Below, piece after piece: positions 8,287-16,615 of a stretch of 64,000 bases of DNA. The DNA is taken from positions 1,302,001 to 1,366,000 of the forward strand of contig NZ_JAAONY010000001.1 in assembly GCF_011602085.1 (NCBI RefSeq), written 5' to 3'. A program made the position numbers and the translations under genes. The DNA is from Pseudoteredinibacter isoporae (GTDB lineage Bacteria > Pseudomonadota > Gammaproteobacteria > Pseudomonadales > Cellvibrionaceae). Below the pieces are notes generated by a model, which had not been told where the DNA came from, searched no databases, and saw only the letters and a program-made list of their open reading frames with translations. Numbering within the stretch: position 1 is the stretch's first letter; the number at the start of each line of letters is the position of its first letter.

Positions 8287-9738
8287 ATGTTGTTATGGCC
8301 CAGGGCAAAGTGTTTACTGTTGGCCGCTTTCTCATTGTTGTCTGCCGTTTCCTGGGCACAAAATCTGCCCGCAGAAAATCCTGATAAGCGTGATATAGCG
8401 ATGCAATACGATGCTGATGTCATTGTTGTCGGGGCTGGCTTTGCCGGGCTGGCTGCGGCCGATGAATTGAAAAACCAGGGACTGTCTGTGCTGCTGCTGG
8501 AGGCGCGTGACCGGATCGGGGGGCGAGCCCATACCGTTTATGATGGCGAACAAGCGATCGAAATGGGGGCTAACTGGTTGCACGGCCAGGATAACAATCC
8601 GCTCGTCCGCCTCGCGGAAGAACAGGGGATCGGGTTGAGTCCCGTTACCCAGTGGAGCGGGGCTGTTGTCTACGATGAATTTGGCGAACAAATCGAAGAT
8701 GCCCAGTCTCAGTTACAACGCTGGGACACGGTAGTGGAAGACTACGTTGAACAGTATCTGGAGAGAGAGCCAAACGCCAGCATTCAAATGCTGATGGATG
8801 ATGCCCAGAAATCCGGGGACCTGGGATTCGTCAGCGATGAGCTGCACAGCAGCTTTATCAATTTTGTATTCGAGCAGGATTGGTCGGCCGATGCGGCGGA
8901 CCTGTCGGTTCAGGCTGCCGAAGATGGCAAGGACTATCTTGGTGGTGACCCAATGCCCCTGAGGGGCTTTCGGCCCATGCTGCAACAACTGAGTAAGAAT
9001 ATCCGGGTGCGCTTGGGGCATCAGGTTGTCGCCTTGGAACAATCAGCGAATGCTGTCGACGTCATTGTTAATCACCAAGGACAGGAACAGACGCTTCGTA
9101 CGAAACGTGCATTGCTGACCGTGCCTGTTTCGATATTGCAGGCGGGTAACATTCGTTTTAATCCTCAACTCTCGGCACGTAAGCGGGAAGCCATCAATGT
9201 GATTGGCATTGGGCAACTCAACAAAGTCTGGCTGAAATTTCCCGAAGTATTTTGGGATGACAACCACGCCATATTAAGAGTGAGCCCTGAAAAAGGACGC
9301 TTTAGCCTCTGGGTGAATATTCACGCTATTTCCGGTGAGCCATATTTGTTGGCGTTGAGTACAGCGGCAAACCTTGAGGCGGGCAGTGATGCCGAAATCG
9401 TGGAAGAAGCTATGTTAGGACTGCGTGGAATTTATGGCGATGACATTCCAGAGCCCAGCAAAAACTATATCAGCCGCTGGCACAACGATCCATTTTCGAT
9501 GGGGGCTTATAGCTATTTACGGCAAGGCGGGCGCCCGGAACATCGCGATATTCTTGCAGAGCCTGAGGGGCGAATTCATTTTGCCGGTGAAGCCAGCCAC
9601 AGAGACTTTCCGTCCACGGTGCATGGCGCTTATTTATCAGGTTTGCGTGAAGCGGCAAAAATAACTGTCGAGCTGAAGCCTTTTTCAGAATCTAAAACTC
9701 CGGCAGAACAAGAAGCCAAAAAAGAGAATCAAGAGTAG
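8287..9738 (+). CDS. Secreted flavin-containing amine oxidase
   Basis: The likely protein is 483 residues, starting at ATG 8287, which follows a purine-rich site and gives a signal peptide (ends SAVSWAQ). The open frame extends further upstream to 8209 but would run through the hairpin. The FAD-binding Rossmann motif is VIVVGAGFAGLAAADEL, followed by the GGRAHT motif common to amine oxidases, and the C-terminus has the second FAD motif IHFAGEASHRDFPSTVHGA. This is the monoamine/polyamine oxidase class that oxidises amines to imines with release of H2O2. An export signal on this cytoplasm-typical fold is notable. The C-terminal tail is highly charged. Substrate unknown. Confidence 0.85.
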   Translation: MLLWPRAKCLLLAAFSLLSAVSWAQNLPAENPDKRDIAMQYDADVIVVGAGFAGLAAADELKNQGLSVLLLEARDRIGGRAHTVYDGEQAIEMGANWLHGQDNNPLVRLAEEQGIGLSPVTQWSGAVVYDEFGEQIEDAQSQLQRWDTVVEDYVEQYLEREPNASIQMLMDDAQKSGDLGFVSDELHSSFINFVFEQDWSADAADLSVQAAEDGKDYLGGDPMPLRGFRPMLQQLSKNIRVRLGHQVVALEQSANAVDVIVNHQGQEQTLRTKRALLTVPVSILQAGNIRFNPQLSARKREAINVIGIGQLNKVWLKFPEVFWDDNHAILRVSPEKGRFSLWVNIHAISGEPYLLALSTAANLEAGSDAEIVEEAMLGLRGIYGDDIPEPSKNYISRWHNDPFSMGAYSYLRQGGRPEHRDILAEPEGRIHFAGEASHRDFPSTVHGAYLSGLREAAKITVELKPFSESKTPAEQEAKKENQE

Positions 9739-9758
9739 AGATTTGAAAATAGGAAAAT

Positions 9759-9794
9759 AAAAAACGTACCCATCAATTGGGGGGAGATGGGTAC
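9759..9794 (-). terminator. Intrinsic terminator of yebG
   Basis: GTACCCATC (9766-9774) pairs with GATGGGTAC (9786-9794), with an 11-base loop. On the minus strand the stem is followed by six T residues and a further T-rich stretch, so it ends transcription coming from yebG about 90 bases after its stop. Confidence 0.7.
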
Positions 9795-9884
9795 AAAAAA
9801 CAGCGTCGCGCTAAAGCATCAGTTTAAGAACCTGAACAGCCAAGAGATGGCCAAAGGGGAAGTCAGGCTCTCTACCGCTAACGA

Positions 9885-10178
9885 TTAAGCTTGCGCTGTT
9901 AGAGGTGTTACATTGTCAGCGTTATCGGAACCTTCCTCAGGCCCTTCAAGCAGCACAGATGGCTTACCTTTACAGGCCTTGGCCAGAGCTTCGCGTCGTT
10001 CGGCCAGTAGCAGGCCAATTGCTTCACTGGCGCTTTCGTCCAGGCCGTCGATATGAGTTTCCAGCAGCGAGGTGATGTTCGCCGCCAGCTCCAGCATCTT
10101 GTCGTGTTCTTCCGCATCTTTCTTGTTTTCAAACATTTTTCCGTCTCGGTCGCACTTCCAAACAGCTACCACAGCCAT
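9885..10178 (-). CDS. yebG: YebG-family SOS-induced protein
   Basis: A 97-residue protein of the YebG family. The N-terminus MAVVAVWKCDRDGKMFENKKDAEEHDKM has the short beta hairpin followed by helix typical of the family, and the acidic C-terminal tail (LEGPEEGSDNADN) also matches. YebG is a DNA-damage-induced protein of unknown biochemical role in Enterobacteria and Pseudomonas. A near-perfect LexA box lies 22 bases upstream of the start, which supports both the identity and SOS control. The start has a good GGAGA site. The unit is monocistronic with its own terminator. Confidence 0.88.
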   Translation of the reverse strand: MAVVAVWKCDRDGKMFENKKDAEEHDKMLELAANITSLLETHIDGLDESASEAIGLLLAERREALAKACKGKPSVLLEGPEEGSDNADNVTPLTAQA

Positions 10179-10200
10179 GAGCCAATCTCCTGTATGAATA

Positions 10201-10220
10201 TACTGTTTAAATATACAGTA
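10201..10220. promoter_or_regulatory. LexA (SOS) box of yebG
   Basis: TACTG at one end and CAGTA at the other, with the core CTGT-N8-ACAG and an AT-only centre, match the gammaproteobacterial LexA consensus at all fixed positions. The site is palindromic and lies 22 bases from the yebG start. Confidence 0.9.
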
Positions 10221-10265
10221 TATTTGGCTGGGTGCAAGTGTTGATCGGAAAAACGTGAGGTAGGG

Positions 10266-10664
10266 CTAGCCTCGGTCTTTTTGATTCACCAGTGGGTTGC
10301 CGTAGAAGCCCAGAGCCAGAACCCCGGCTGCTAATGCAAAATGCAGGATATCTGTAGGGCTGGCAATGCTCGGGGCCTCCAAGCCATTGCTAAGCGCGTC
10401 GAGCTGTTGAAAGTAATTATTCAGAAAGCCATAGAGCAGCAGAAAAATATTCAGGCTGCACTCTCCAAGGGCAAACAGTGAGCGGGCCGTGGGGCGTTTT
10501 ATAAGAAAGCTGGGCAGCAGGAAACAGACGCCCAAATAAACGTAGTGCCAGCCCGGATTGGCACCCGGAATTGTAACCCGAATGTCCAGGCCAGTAAGGC
10601 CATATAGCAGTATAAATACCGGGCTTAGCCAGTAATATAATTTGATGAGCGCCGCTGAATTCAT
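10266..10664 (-). CDS. Small four-helix inner-membrane protein, unknown function
   Basis: A 132-residue hydrophobic protein with about four membrane helices: residues 9-29, 41-58, 65-85 and 105-122. The ends are polar and the C-terminus is basic (NPLVNQKDRG). No catalytic motif is visible and I do not recognise the family. It is divergent from the alcohol dehydrogenase gene with about 64 bases between starts, so they may share a control region. The layout resembles DoxX-like or other small quinone-associated membrane proteins only in topology, which is not enough to name it. Confidence 0.6.
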   Translation of the reverse strand: MNSAALIKLYYWLSPVFILLYGLTGLDIRVTIPGANPGWHYVYLGVCFLLPSFLIKRPTARSLFALGECSLNIFLLLYGFLNNYFQQLDALSNGLEAPSIASPTDILHFALAAGVLALGFYGNPLVNQKDRG

Positions 10665-10728
10665 GGCGTGATTCTACCATGGTGTTGCTTGCGCGCAGCC
10701 CCTGCTTTTGTCACGATGGATACAAATA

Positions 10729-11961
10729 ATGATGACAAAAGAGTTTTGTATGCTTGATAGCGATTCCGGTGGGCTGAAAAATCCCGCGCCAACTGCTCGA
10801 ATTTCATTGCCTCGTTTAATTGAGTTGGGCGGTAATAGCCTGAGCAAATTGCCGGAAGTATTAAGCAGCGTGAATTGCCAGCGTCCATTTTTAATCTGTG
10901 ACGCCTTGATGGCGGAAATCGGGGTGCAAGCCAAAGTGCAGGACGCGTGTGCGAGTGCAGGAATACCGCTGACACAATTGGATATTTTCAGTGAGGTCAT
11001 GCCTGAGCCCACTGAAGATTCTTTGCTGCTCGCGATCTCGGCAATGGCGGCTGGTGAATACGATGGTGTCATTGCCCTGGGTGGCGGCAGTGCCATCGAC
11101 AGCGCCAAGGCTATTGCGTTTCTTGCGGCCAAGGGTGGTCGCATGAGCGATTACAAAGTTCCCACTATCTGTGATCAAGCAGGTTTGCCATTGGTTGCGA
11201 TTCCGACAACGGCGGGCACTGGTTCTGAGGCTACGCAATTTACCATTATCACCGACGCCCAAAGCGATGAAAAAATGTTGTGCAAAGGACTGGCCTTTTT
11301 GCCCCAGGCGGCGATTGTGGATTACACCTTGAGCATGACTGTACCGCCTCGTGTAACGGCGGACACGGGCATTGATGCATTAACGCATGCGATTGAGGCC
11401 TACGTTTCTCGACGTGCAAATGCATTTAGTGATCAACAGGCTCTGGCGGCGATGGCGCTAATCGCTCCGAATTTACGAAAGGTATTTCACCATGGCGATG
11501 ATGAATACGCTCGTGAACAGATGATGTTGGGTTCGCATTTGGCCGGGGTTGCGTTTTCCAATGCGTCAGTGGCGCTTGTGCACGGCATGAGTCGCCCTAT
11601 CGGTGCACATTTCCACGTTCCCCATGGCTTGAGTAATGCCATGTTATTGCCTGCTGTAACACGCTATTCCATTCCGGCGGCCGTTGAGCGTTACGCAGAT
11701 TGCGCTCGCGCCATGAAGATTGTTTCTGCTAATGAAAAAAACGATCAAGAAGCCTGTGCGGTTCTGCTCGATTATCTGGAGGATCTGAATAAAGATTTAC
11801 AGGTGCCCAGCCCCGAAGATTTTGGTATCAATCGCGATAGCTTTATGCAAAAGCGCAAAATCATGGCCGAGCAGGCGCTGGCTTCGGGTTCTCCGGGAAA
11901 TAATCCACGGGTACCGAGCTTGGAAGAGATGCAAGCGATTTATACAGAACTGTGGAATTAG
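10729..11961 (+). CDS. Iron-containing (group III) alcohol dehydrogenase
   Basis: About 410 residues if translated from ATG 10729; ATG 10732 or 10750 are alternatives and no start has a clear ribosome binding site. The NAD(P)-binding loop is GGGSAIDSAKAIAF, followed by TAGTGSEAT. The metal site is carried by DTGIDALTHAIEAYVS and HGMSRPIGAHFHVPHG, which supply the Asp and three His ligands. These enzymes interconvert alcohols and aldehydes or 4-hydroxybutyrate and succinate semialdehyde. It stands alone, so the substrate cannot be deduced. Confidence 0.9.
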   Translation: MMTKEFCMLDSDSGGLKNPAPTARISLPRLIELGGNSLSKLPEVLSSVNCQRPFLICDALMAEIGVQAKVQDACASAGIPLTQLDIFSEVMPEPTEDSLLLAISAMAAGEYDGVIALGGGSAIDSAKAIAFLAAKGGRMSDYKVPTICDQAGLPLVAIPTTAGTGSEATQFTIITDAQSDEKMLCKGLAFLPQAAIVDYTLSMTVPPRVTADTGIDALTHAIEAYVSRRANAFSDQQALAAMALIAPNLRKVFHHGDDEYAREQMMLGSHLAGVAFSNASVALVHGMSRPIGAHFHVPHGLSNAMLLPAVTRYSIPAAVERYADCARAMKIVSANEKNDQEACAVLLDYLEDLNKDLQVPSPEDFGINRDSFMQKRKIMAEQALASGSPGNNPRVPSLEEMQAIYTELWN

Positions 11962-12095
11962 CATTGTCTGCCAACGAGCGGTTCGTCCTTTTAGGGGTAT
12001 TAGGAGTAGGAAGCGATCAACGTTTTTCGCAACAATATCTTTAAAAACCCGAGCCTGTAGATAAAAACGTAAGGCAAGCGCCTCAGGAATCAGAG

Positions 12096-12122
12096 CAAGG
12101 GTTTACGACGAATAAACCCTTG
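12096..12122. other. Hairpin overlapping the alr stop codon
   Basis: CAAGGGTTTA (12096-12105) and TAAACCCTTG (12113-12122) form a perfect 10-base-pair stem with a 7-base loop. The alr stop codon (12103-12105 on the minus strand) is inside the stem. No T run follows, so it is a probable 3' mRNA structure rather than a sure terminator. Confidence 0.5.
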
Positions 12123-13197
12123 TTGGTCTGGCGGGCATGCGCGTCAGCAATTCATAGCCAATGGTATTGGCGTATTCTGCTACACGATTGACGCACAGTG
12201 CTTTGCCCCACATTTCTGCGCGGCTTCCCAACTGAACATCGGGAATATCCGTTACGTCGACGGTGATCATATCCATGGACACTCGGCCAACCAAAGGCGC
12301 TTCCTGTCCGTCAATGAGAACGGGGGTGCCGTTCGGGGCATGACGCGGATATCCGTCACCGTAACCGCAAGCAATGGTGGCGATAATGCTGTCACGCTCG
12401 GCTTGCCATTTGCCACCGTAGCCCACACGTTCGCCAGCCTGGATAGGGCGCAGGGAAATAACTTCGCTGAGCAAACTCATTACCGGTTTCAGTTTTGCCG
12501 CATTGTCGTTATCGATTGTAAATGGTGAGGCACCATAGAGCATAAAGCCCGGACGTAACCACTGTCGGTGAGCGTTTGGGTTGGCGAGAATGGTGGCGGA
12601 ATTGGCCAGGCTCTGGGCCAGGCCTTGAGCCTGTTCGCATTCGTCAATCAGTTCATCAAAGCAGCGCAGCTGTTCGGCATTGCTTGGATTGTCGAGCTCA
12701 TCGGCGCTGGCAAAGTGGCTGGCCATAATGATGTCAGCTTGCACATTGTTACTGGCTTTTAAGATCGCCAATGCGCCGTCTACCTGCTCAGGGAGTAAGC
12801 CCAGGCGATGCATGCCGGTATCGACTTTAAGCCAGCAATGCAGGGGGTGTTCGACCTCGGCCTGAATAATGGCTTCAATTTGTTCCAGGTTTTCAACCAT
12901 TAAGAAGAAATTTTCCCGGCTGGCGATATTCACTTCATCAGCACTGAAAATACCTTCCAACAGTAGAATCGGTTTTATGATTCCCGCCGCGCGAAGTTCC
13001 TGAGCCTCTTCAATGCAGGCGACGCCCAAAACCGGCGCCAGCGGTTCCAGCGCTTTCGCAGCTTCAATTGCACCGTGACCATAGGCATTGGCTTTAACAA
13101 CGGCAACAGCTTGTGCGGCGGGTGCCAGCTCGCAGGCCAGGCGATAATTATCGCGCAAGGCTTGCAAATCAATTTGGGCGTGGCAAGGGCGGCTCAT
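12103..13197 (-). CDS. alr: Alanine racemase
   Basis: A 364-residue PLP enzyme that interconverts L- and D-alanine for peptidoglycan. The PLP lysine is K35 in VVKANAYGHG; the catalytic tyrosine lies in RVGYGGKW near residue 258, and the C-terminal beta domain has GRVSMDMITVDVTD. Length is typical of the family. It follows the D-amino acid aminotransferase gene on the same strand with 30 bases between, so the two are likely one operon. In many gammaproteobacteria alr is near dnaB, or dadX near dadA; neither is seen here, so this is a D-amino acid pair rather than the usual setting. Confidence 0.95.
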   Translation of the reverse strand: MSRPCHAQIDLQALRDNYRLACELAPAAQAVAVVKANAYGHGAIEAAKALEPLAPVLGVACIEEAQELRAAGIIKPILLLEGIFSADEVNIASRENFFLMVENLEQIEAIIQAEVEHPLHCWLKVDTGMHRLGLLPEQVDGALAILKASNNVQADIIMASHFASADELDNPSNAEQLRCFDELIDECEQAQGLAQSLANSATILANPNAHRQWLRPGFMLYGASPFTIDNDNAAKLKPVMSLLSEVISLRPIQAGERVGYGGKWQAERDSIIATIACGYGDGYPRHAPNGTPVLIDGQEAPLVGRVSMDMITVDVTDIPDVQLGSRAEMWGKALCVNRVAEYANTIGYELLTRMPARPTRVYSS

Positions 13198-13227
13198 AAT
13201 GAACTCTCGCAGCGTGACATCAACAAC

Positions 13228-14085
13228 TTAATAGTCGAACTTATGGGCAGAGTAGAGCGCCTGAGCAGCTTCCCAGACTGGACCGACTTTGCCATCACCG
13301 ACCGCGCGATCATCGACTTCGACTACCGCGGCCACTTCTTTGCTGGAACTGCTGATCCAGACTTCATCGGCATTGGCAACCTCGTCCATAGTCACGACGC
13401 GTTCTTCCACTTTGATGTCGCTGTGCTTGCGCAGAATGTCCAGTAACATCAAGCGGGTAATGCCGGGGAGAATTTGATTGTCCAATGGCGGTGTGGCGAT
13501 CACTCCGTCTTTCACGACATAAGCATTACAGGCGCTGGCTTCAGTGAGTTCACCTCTGGCGTTGTACAACAGGGTTTCATTTTGACCGCTGCTGAACCCG
13601 TGTTGGAAATGCATCACATTGCCAAGCAGAGCGGTCGATTTAATGTGACAGCGTTGCCAGCGTAAATCTTCTGTAGTCGCGACTTTGTAGCCCGTTGCCT
13701 TGTTGCGGTCAGCGACTGGTGGTGGTGCAATCTCGAAGGCAAAACCGAATACCGTAGGCTCTACATCTTCAGGGTAGGCGTGGAAGCGTTTTACATCGGC
13801 ACCTCGGCTGACGTGCAGGTAGATGCCCAGATTGCCGGAGCCATTCTTCGCCATCAAGCCTTCACATATTTCACGCCATTTCTCGTGGGTCAGCTCATGT
13901 TTGATGTCGATAAAACCCATGCCCTGATGCATACGATCAATGTGTGGGCCAAAGCCAACCAGCTTACCATCATAAGAAGGAATCACTTCGTAGATACCGT
14001 CGCCAAACAGAAAGCCACGATCCATGGGTGAAATACGGGCCTCTTCCAGGGGCAGAAATTCTCCGTTCAAATAGGCTATGGTCAT
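13228..14085 (-). CDS. dat: D-amino acid aminotransferase (class IV PLP)
   Basis: A 285-residue fold-type IV aminotransferase. The N-terminal signature MDRGFLFGDGIYEVI and HIDRM match D-amino acid transaminases. The PLP lysine is K149 in RCHIKST, and the cofactor phosphate region is ITRLMLLDIL. These enzymes move the amino group between D-alanine and 2-oxoglutarate, giving D-glutamate and pyruvate. Branched-chain and aminodeoxychorismate lyase relatives are excluded mainly by the FGDGIYEVI and LRWQRCHIKS motifs. It is upstream of and probably cotranscribed with alr, so together they can make D-Glu from L-Ala or the reverse. Symbol used as for Bacillus. Confidence 0.88.
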   Translation of the reverse strand: MTIAYLNGEFLPLEEARISPMDRGFLFGDGIYEVIPSYDGKLVGFGPHIDRMHQGMGFIDIKHELTHEKWREICEGLMAKNGSGNLGIYLHVSRGADVKRFHAYPEDVEPTVFGFAFEIAPPPVADRNKATGYKVATTEDLRWQRCHIKSTALLGNVMHFQHGFSSGQNETLLYNARGELTEASACNAYVVKDGVIATPPLDNQILPGITRLMLLDILRKHSDIKVEERVVTMDEVANADEVWISSSSKEVAAVVEVDDRAVGDGKVGPVWEAAQALYSAHKFDY

Positions 14086-14354
14086 AGTGTCCTCGATAGA
14101 TAATAAGCAAGCAGATGGAACCCGGCTGTCAGCAGCTAGCGTGCGGGGGTAAAACCGAGCAGGGGCTAGGGCTTATTGTAGTGCAGATTGTTGTCGGCGT
14201 CGGGTGGACGCAGGTACAGGCCGGGTGGGCTGGGGGCCGAGCATAGTCGCTTGTGGCAACGGGCAGGGCGTACTGCGAAGCAGTGCTTCCAATGAGCGGC
14301 ATTTTAGCAAAGATAAACAGAGGATTATTCTGAAAAAAAAGAAATATCAGGGAT

Positions 14355-15266
14355 TTATTCTGTTTTCGGGGCGCCGGGTTCAATAATTTCCGTCGCAATC
14401 TGATTAAGCAGAGGGGCGAGGTGGCGCTCGTCATCCTGTCGCCAGCAACCGATAAAGGGCAGTGGTGCCGGGCTGGGGGAGACATTCAGGCTGTGCAGTC
14501 GGCCAGCTCCCAGTGCTTCGCTGGCCGCAGCTTCCGGGACCAATGCGATGCCCAGACCTTGTTCAGCCAGGGGCAGCAAATTACTGATGGAACTGAAACT
14601 GTGAACTCTGGCCTGCTCGATATGAGCATTATCCAACGCGTGTTGCAGCTGAATGCCGGGCAGGCTGTTGCGGGGAAAACTCAGCAAAGGGTATTCGACC
14701 AGTGATTGCAGGTTGAGGCTGCTCTGCTTGTTATCGATAAGCGTTTTAGCCAACTCCGGGTTGGCGACCCAGCACAGTGGGTATTCGACCAAGGGTTCGC
14801 TGCACAGCTCATCACTCTGTTTGGGGCCGACGATGAAGGCCAGGTCGAGTTGATGGCGCATCAGTTGTTGGTGCAGGTTGGTGCTGACGTCGACACTGAT
14901 TTCAAATTCCATCAGCGGCAGGGTTTCCTGCCAACGGGTCAGCAACTCCGTCAGCCATAAATGGGCCAGCGTATCTGATACGCCGATGCGGGCAACGCCT
15001 CGTTCCGGTAAAACATCATGCAATTGCTTCTTGATGTCCTCTTGTAGAGAGCACATGCGTTGCGCAAGCGGCAGCAATTGCTGGCCTCGGGTGGTCAGTC
15101 GGGTGCCGCTGGCATCCCGTTCAAAAAGCTGCACTCCCAACTCGTTTTCCAGGGAATTGATCCGCGCTGAAATCGCCGGCTGAGAACTGTGCAGATGTTT
15201 TGCGGCCGCATGAAAACTGCCCAGTTGGGCGACTTTGACAAAGCTAATCAGGTTCTTAATTTGCAT
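14355..15266 (-). CDS. LysR-type transcriptional regulator
   Basis: A 303-residue LysR regulator. The winged helix-turn-helix is at residues about 3-60, with GSFHAAAKHLHSSQPAISARINSLENELGVQLFERD as its core (shown only in part: GSFHAAAKHLHSSQPAIS). Residues about 90-300 form the type 2 periplasmic-binding-like effector domain. It is divergent from the acyl-CoA dehydrogenase pair with 143 bases between, and two exact 12-base repeats are in that space. It most likely controls the dehydrogenase operon in response to an acyl-CoA or carboxylate and represses itself. The ligand is unknown. Confidence 0.88.
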   Translation of the reverse strand: MQIKNLISFVKVAQLGSFHAAAKHLHSSQPAISARINSLENELGVQLFERDASGTRLTTRGQQLLPLAQRMCSLQEDIKKQLHDVLPERGVARIGVSDTLAHLWLTELLTRWQETLPLMEFEISVDVSTNLHQQLMRHQLDLAFIVGPKQSDELCSEPLVEYPLCWVANPELAKTLIDNKQSSLNLQSLVEYPLLSFPRNSLPGIQLQHALDNAHIEQARVHSFSSISNLLPLAEQGLGIALVPEAAASEALGAGRLHSLNVSPSPAPLPFIGCWRQDDERHLAPLLNQIATEIIEPGAPKTE

Positions 15267-15295
15267 AATGAATCAATCGACTTGCGAGATCGCCC

Positions 15296-15329
15296 AGCTG
15301 TCACTTTTTGCTAAGAAAGCTGTCACTTT
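15296..15329. promoter_or_regulatory. Direct repeat, probable regulator-binding site
   Basis: AGCTGTCACTTT occurs at 15296-15307 and again at 15318-15329, a spacing of 22 bases or about two helical turns. The pair lies 30-63 bases from the lysR start and 81-114 bases before the acyl-CoA dehydrogenase start. Confidence 0.55.
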
Positions 15330-15409
15330 AACATAAAGATGTTTGAGTTTTTTCCCTCTACACTTAGGCGTGATTACGTTCGTCAAACCAAAACGAAGAG
15401 GACTGCAAG

Positions 15410-16588
15410 GTGGATATTAACTTTAGCGAAGCGGAATTGGCTTTTCGCGACGAAGTACGTGCCTTTCTAAAAGAAGCCTGGAGCGGCGAATTGGCCGAAA
15501 AAGCCAAACAGCCAGGTAGCTATAAAGAAGTACAGGTTGGCTGGGAGCGCAAGCTCAATGAAAAAGGCTGGGCGGCACCTTTGTGGCCAGTAGAGTATGG
15601 CGGTGCCGGATGGACGCCAACTCAAAGTTATATTTATGAGTCCGAGCGTGCTGCTGTGGGCGCGCCGGATGTTTCGCCTTTCGGTCTCAAAATGGTGGGG
15701 CCGGTTATTTACAGCTTTGGCAACGACGAGCAAAAACAGCGATTTTTGCCACGTATTTTAAATGCTGATGATTGGTGGTGTCAGGGCTATTCCGAGCCTG
15801 GCGCCGGTTCCGATCTTGCTTCATTGAAGTGTAAGGCTGAGCGCGACGGTGATCATTACGTTATCAACGGCGCCAAAATCTGGACGACCTACGCCCAGCA
15901 CGCTGATTGGATGTTCTGCTTGGTGCGTACTGACAGCGATTGCAAACCGCAACAGGGCATCAGCTTTATTCTGATTGATATGAACAGCCCGGGTATTACG
16001 GTACGCCCTATCGTGACCATCGATAGCGAACATCACTTGAATGAAGTGATTTTTGATGAAGTGCGTGTTCCGGTTGAAAACTTGATTGGTGAAGAAAACA
16101 AAGGCTGGACTTACGCCAAGAGTCTGTTGGCCCATGAGCGGACCGCCATTGCCGGAGTTGCTGACTCCAAACGCCATTTGTCCGAGTTGAAGAAATTAGC
16201 CGCTGCCGAAGTTAATGGTGGTCGCGCAATGATTGATGATCCTGCTTTCCGTCAACGTATCAGCGATATTGAAATTGAATTGATGGCCTTGGAGTACACC
16301 GAGTTACGTGTTTTGGCTTCGATGTCCAAAGGTAATGGCCCGGGTGTGGAATCTTCATTGCTGAAATTAAAAGGCACCGAGATTCAGCAATCCATTCAGG
16401 AATTGAAACTCGATCTGGCGGGGCACTTTGGCGCTGTAGTGCAGGATGGCATTACGGCCGAAGAGCTTGGACATGGTTATGGCGATGCCGCACGTCGTGG
16501 CTTTATGTTCAGCCGCGCTGCCACTATTTACGGTGGTTCGGATGAAGTGCAGAAAAATATTACTGCTAAATTTGTATTGGGTCTGTAA
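15410..16588 (+). CDS. Acyl-CoA dehydrogenase, large-subunit type (PimC-like)
   Basis: A 392-residue FAD acyl-CoA dehydrogenase starting at a GTG behind GAAGAGGA. The FAD/substrate motifs are GYSEPGAGSDLASL (residues 126-139) and IWTTYAQHADWM, and the C-terminus has TIYGGSDEVQKNI. The usual catalytic Glu of medium-chain enzymes (IYEGT) is Gly here, but E243 in LLAHERTAIAG lies where isovaleryl- and long-chain-type enzymes and the alpha subunits of heteromeric steroid enzymes keep their base. The next gene is a second subunit, so an alpha2beta2 enzyme as in pimeloyl-CoA or steroid side-chain oxidation is predicted. Substrate: dicarboxylyl-CoA or branched acyl-CoA by analogy. Confidence 0.88.
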   Translation: MDINFSEAELAFRDEVRAFLKEAWSGELAEKAKQPGSYKEVQVGWERKLNEKGWAAPLWPVEYGGAGWTPTQSYIYESERAAVGAPDVSPFGLKMVGPVIYSFGNDEQKQRFLPRILNADDWWCQGYSEPGAGSDLASLKCKAERDGDHYVINGAKIWTTYAQHADWMFCLVRTDSDCKPQQGISFILIDMNSPGITVRPIVTIDSEHHLNEVIFDEVRVPVENLIGEENKGWTYAKSLLAHERTAIAGVADSKRHLSELKKLAAAEVNGGRAMIDDPAFRQRISDIEIELMALEYTELRVLASMSKGNGPGVESSLLKLKGTEIQQSIQELKLDLAGHFGAVVQDGITAEELGHGYGDAARRGFMFSRAATIYGGSDEVQKNITAKFVLGL

Positions 16589-16615
16589 GACAGCGACAAA
16601 ACAGGATTAAAGACT

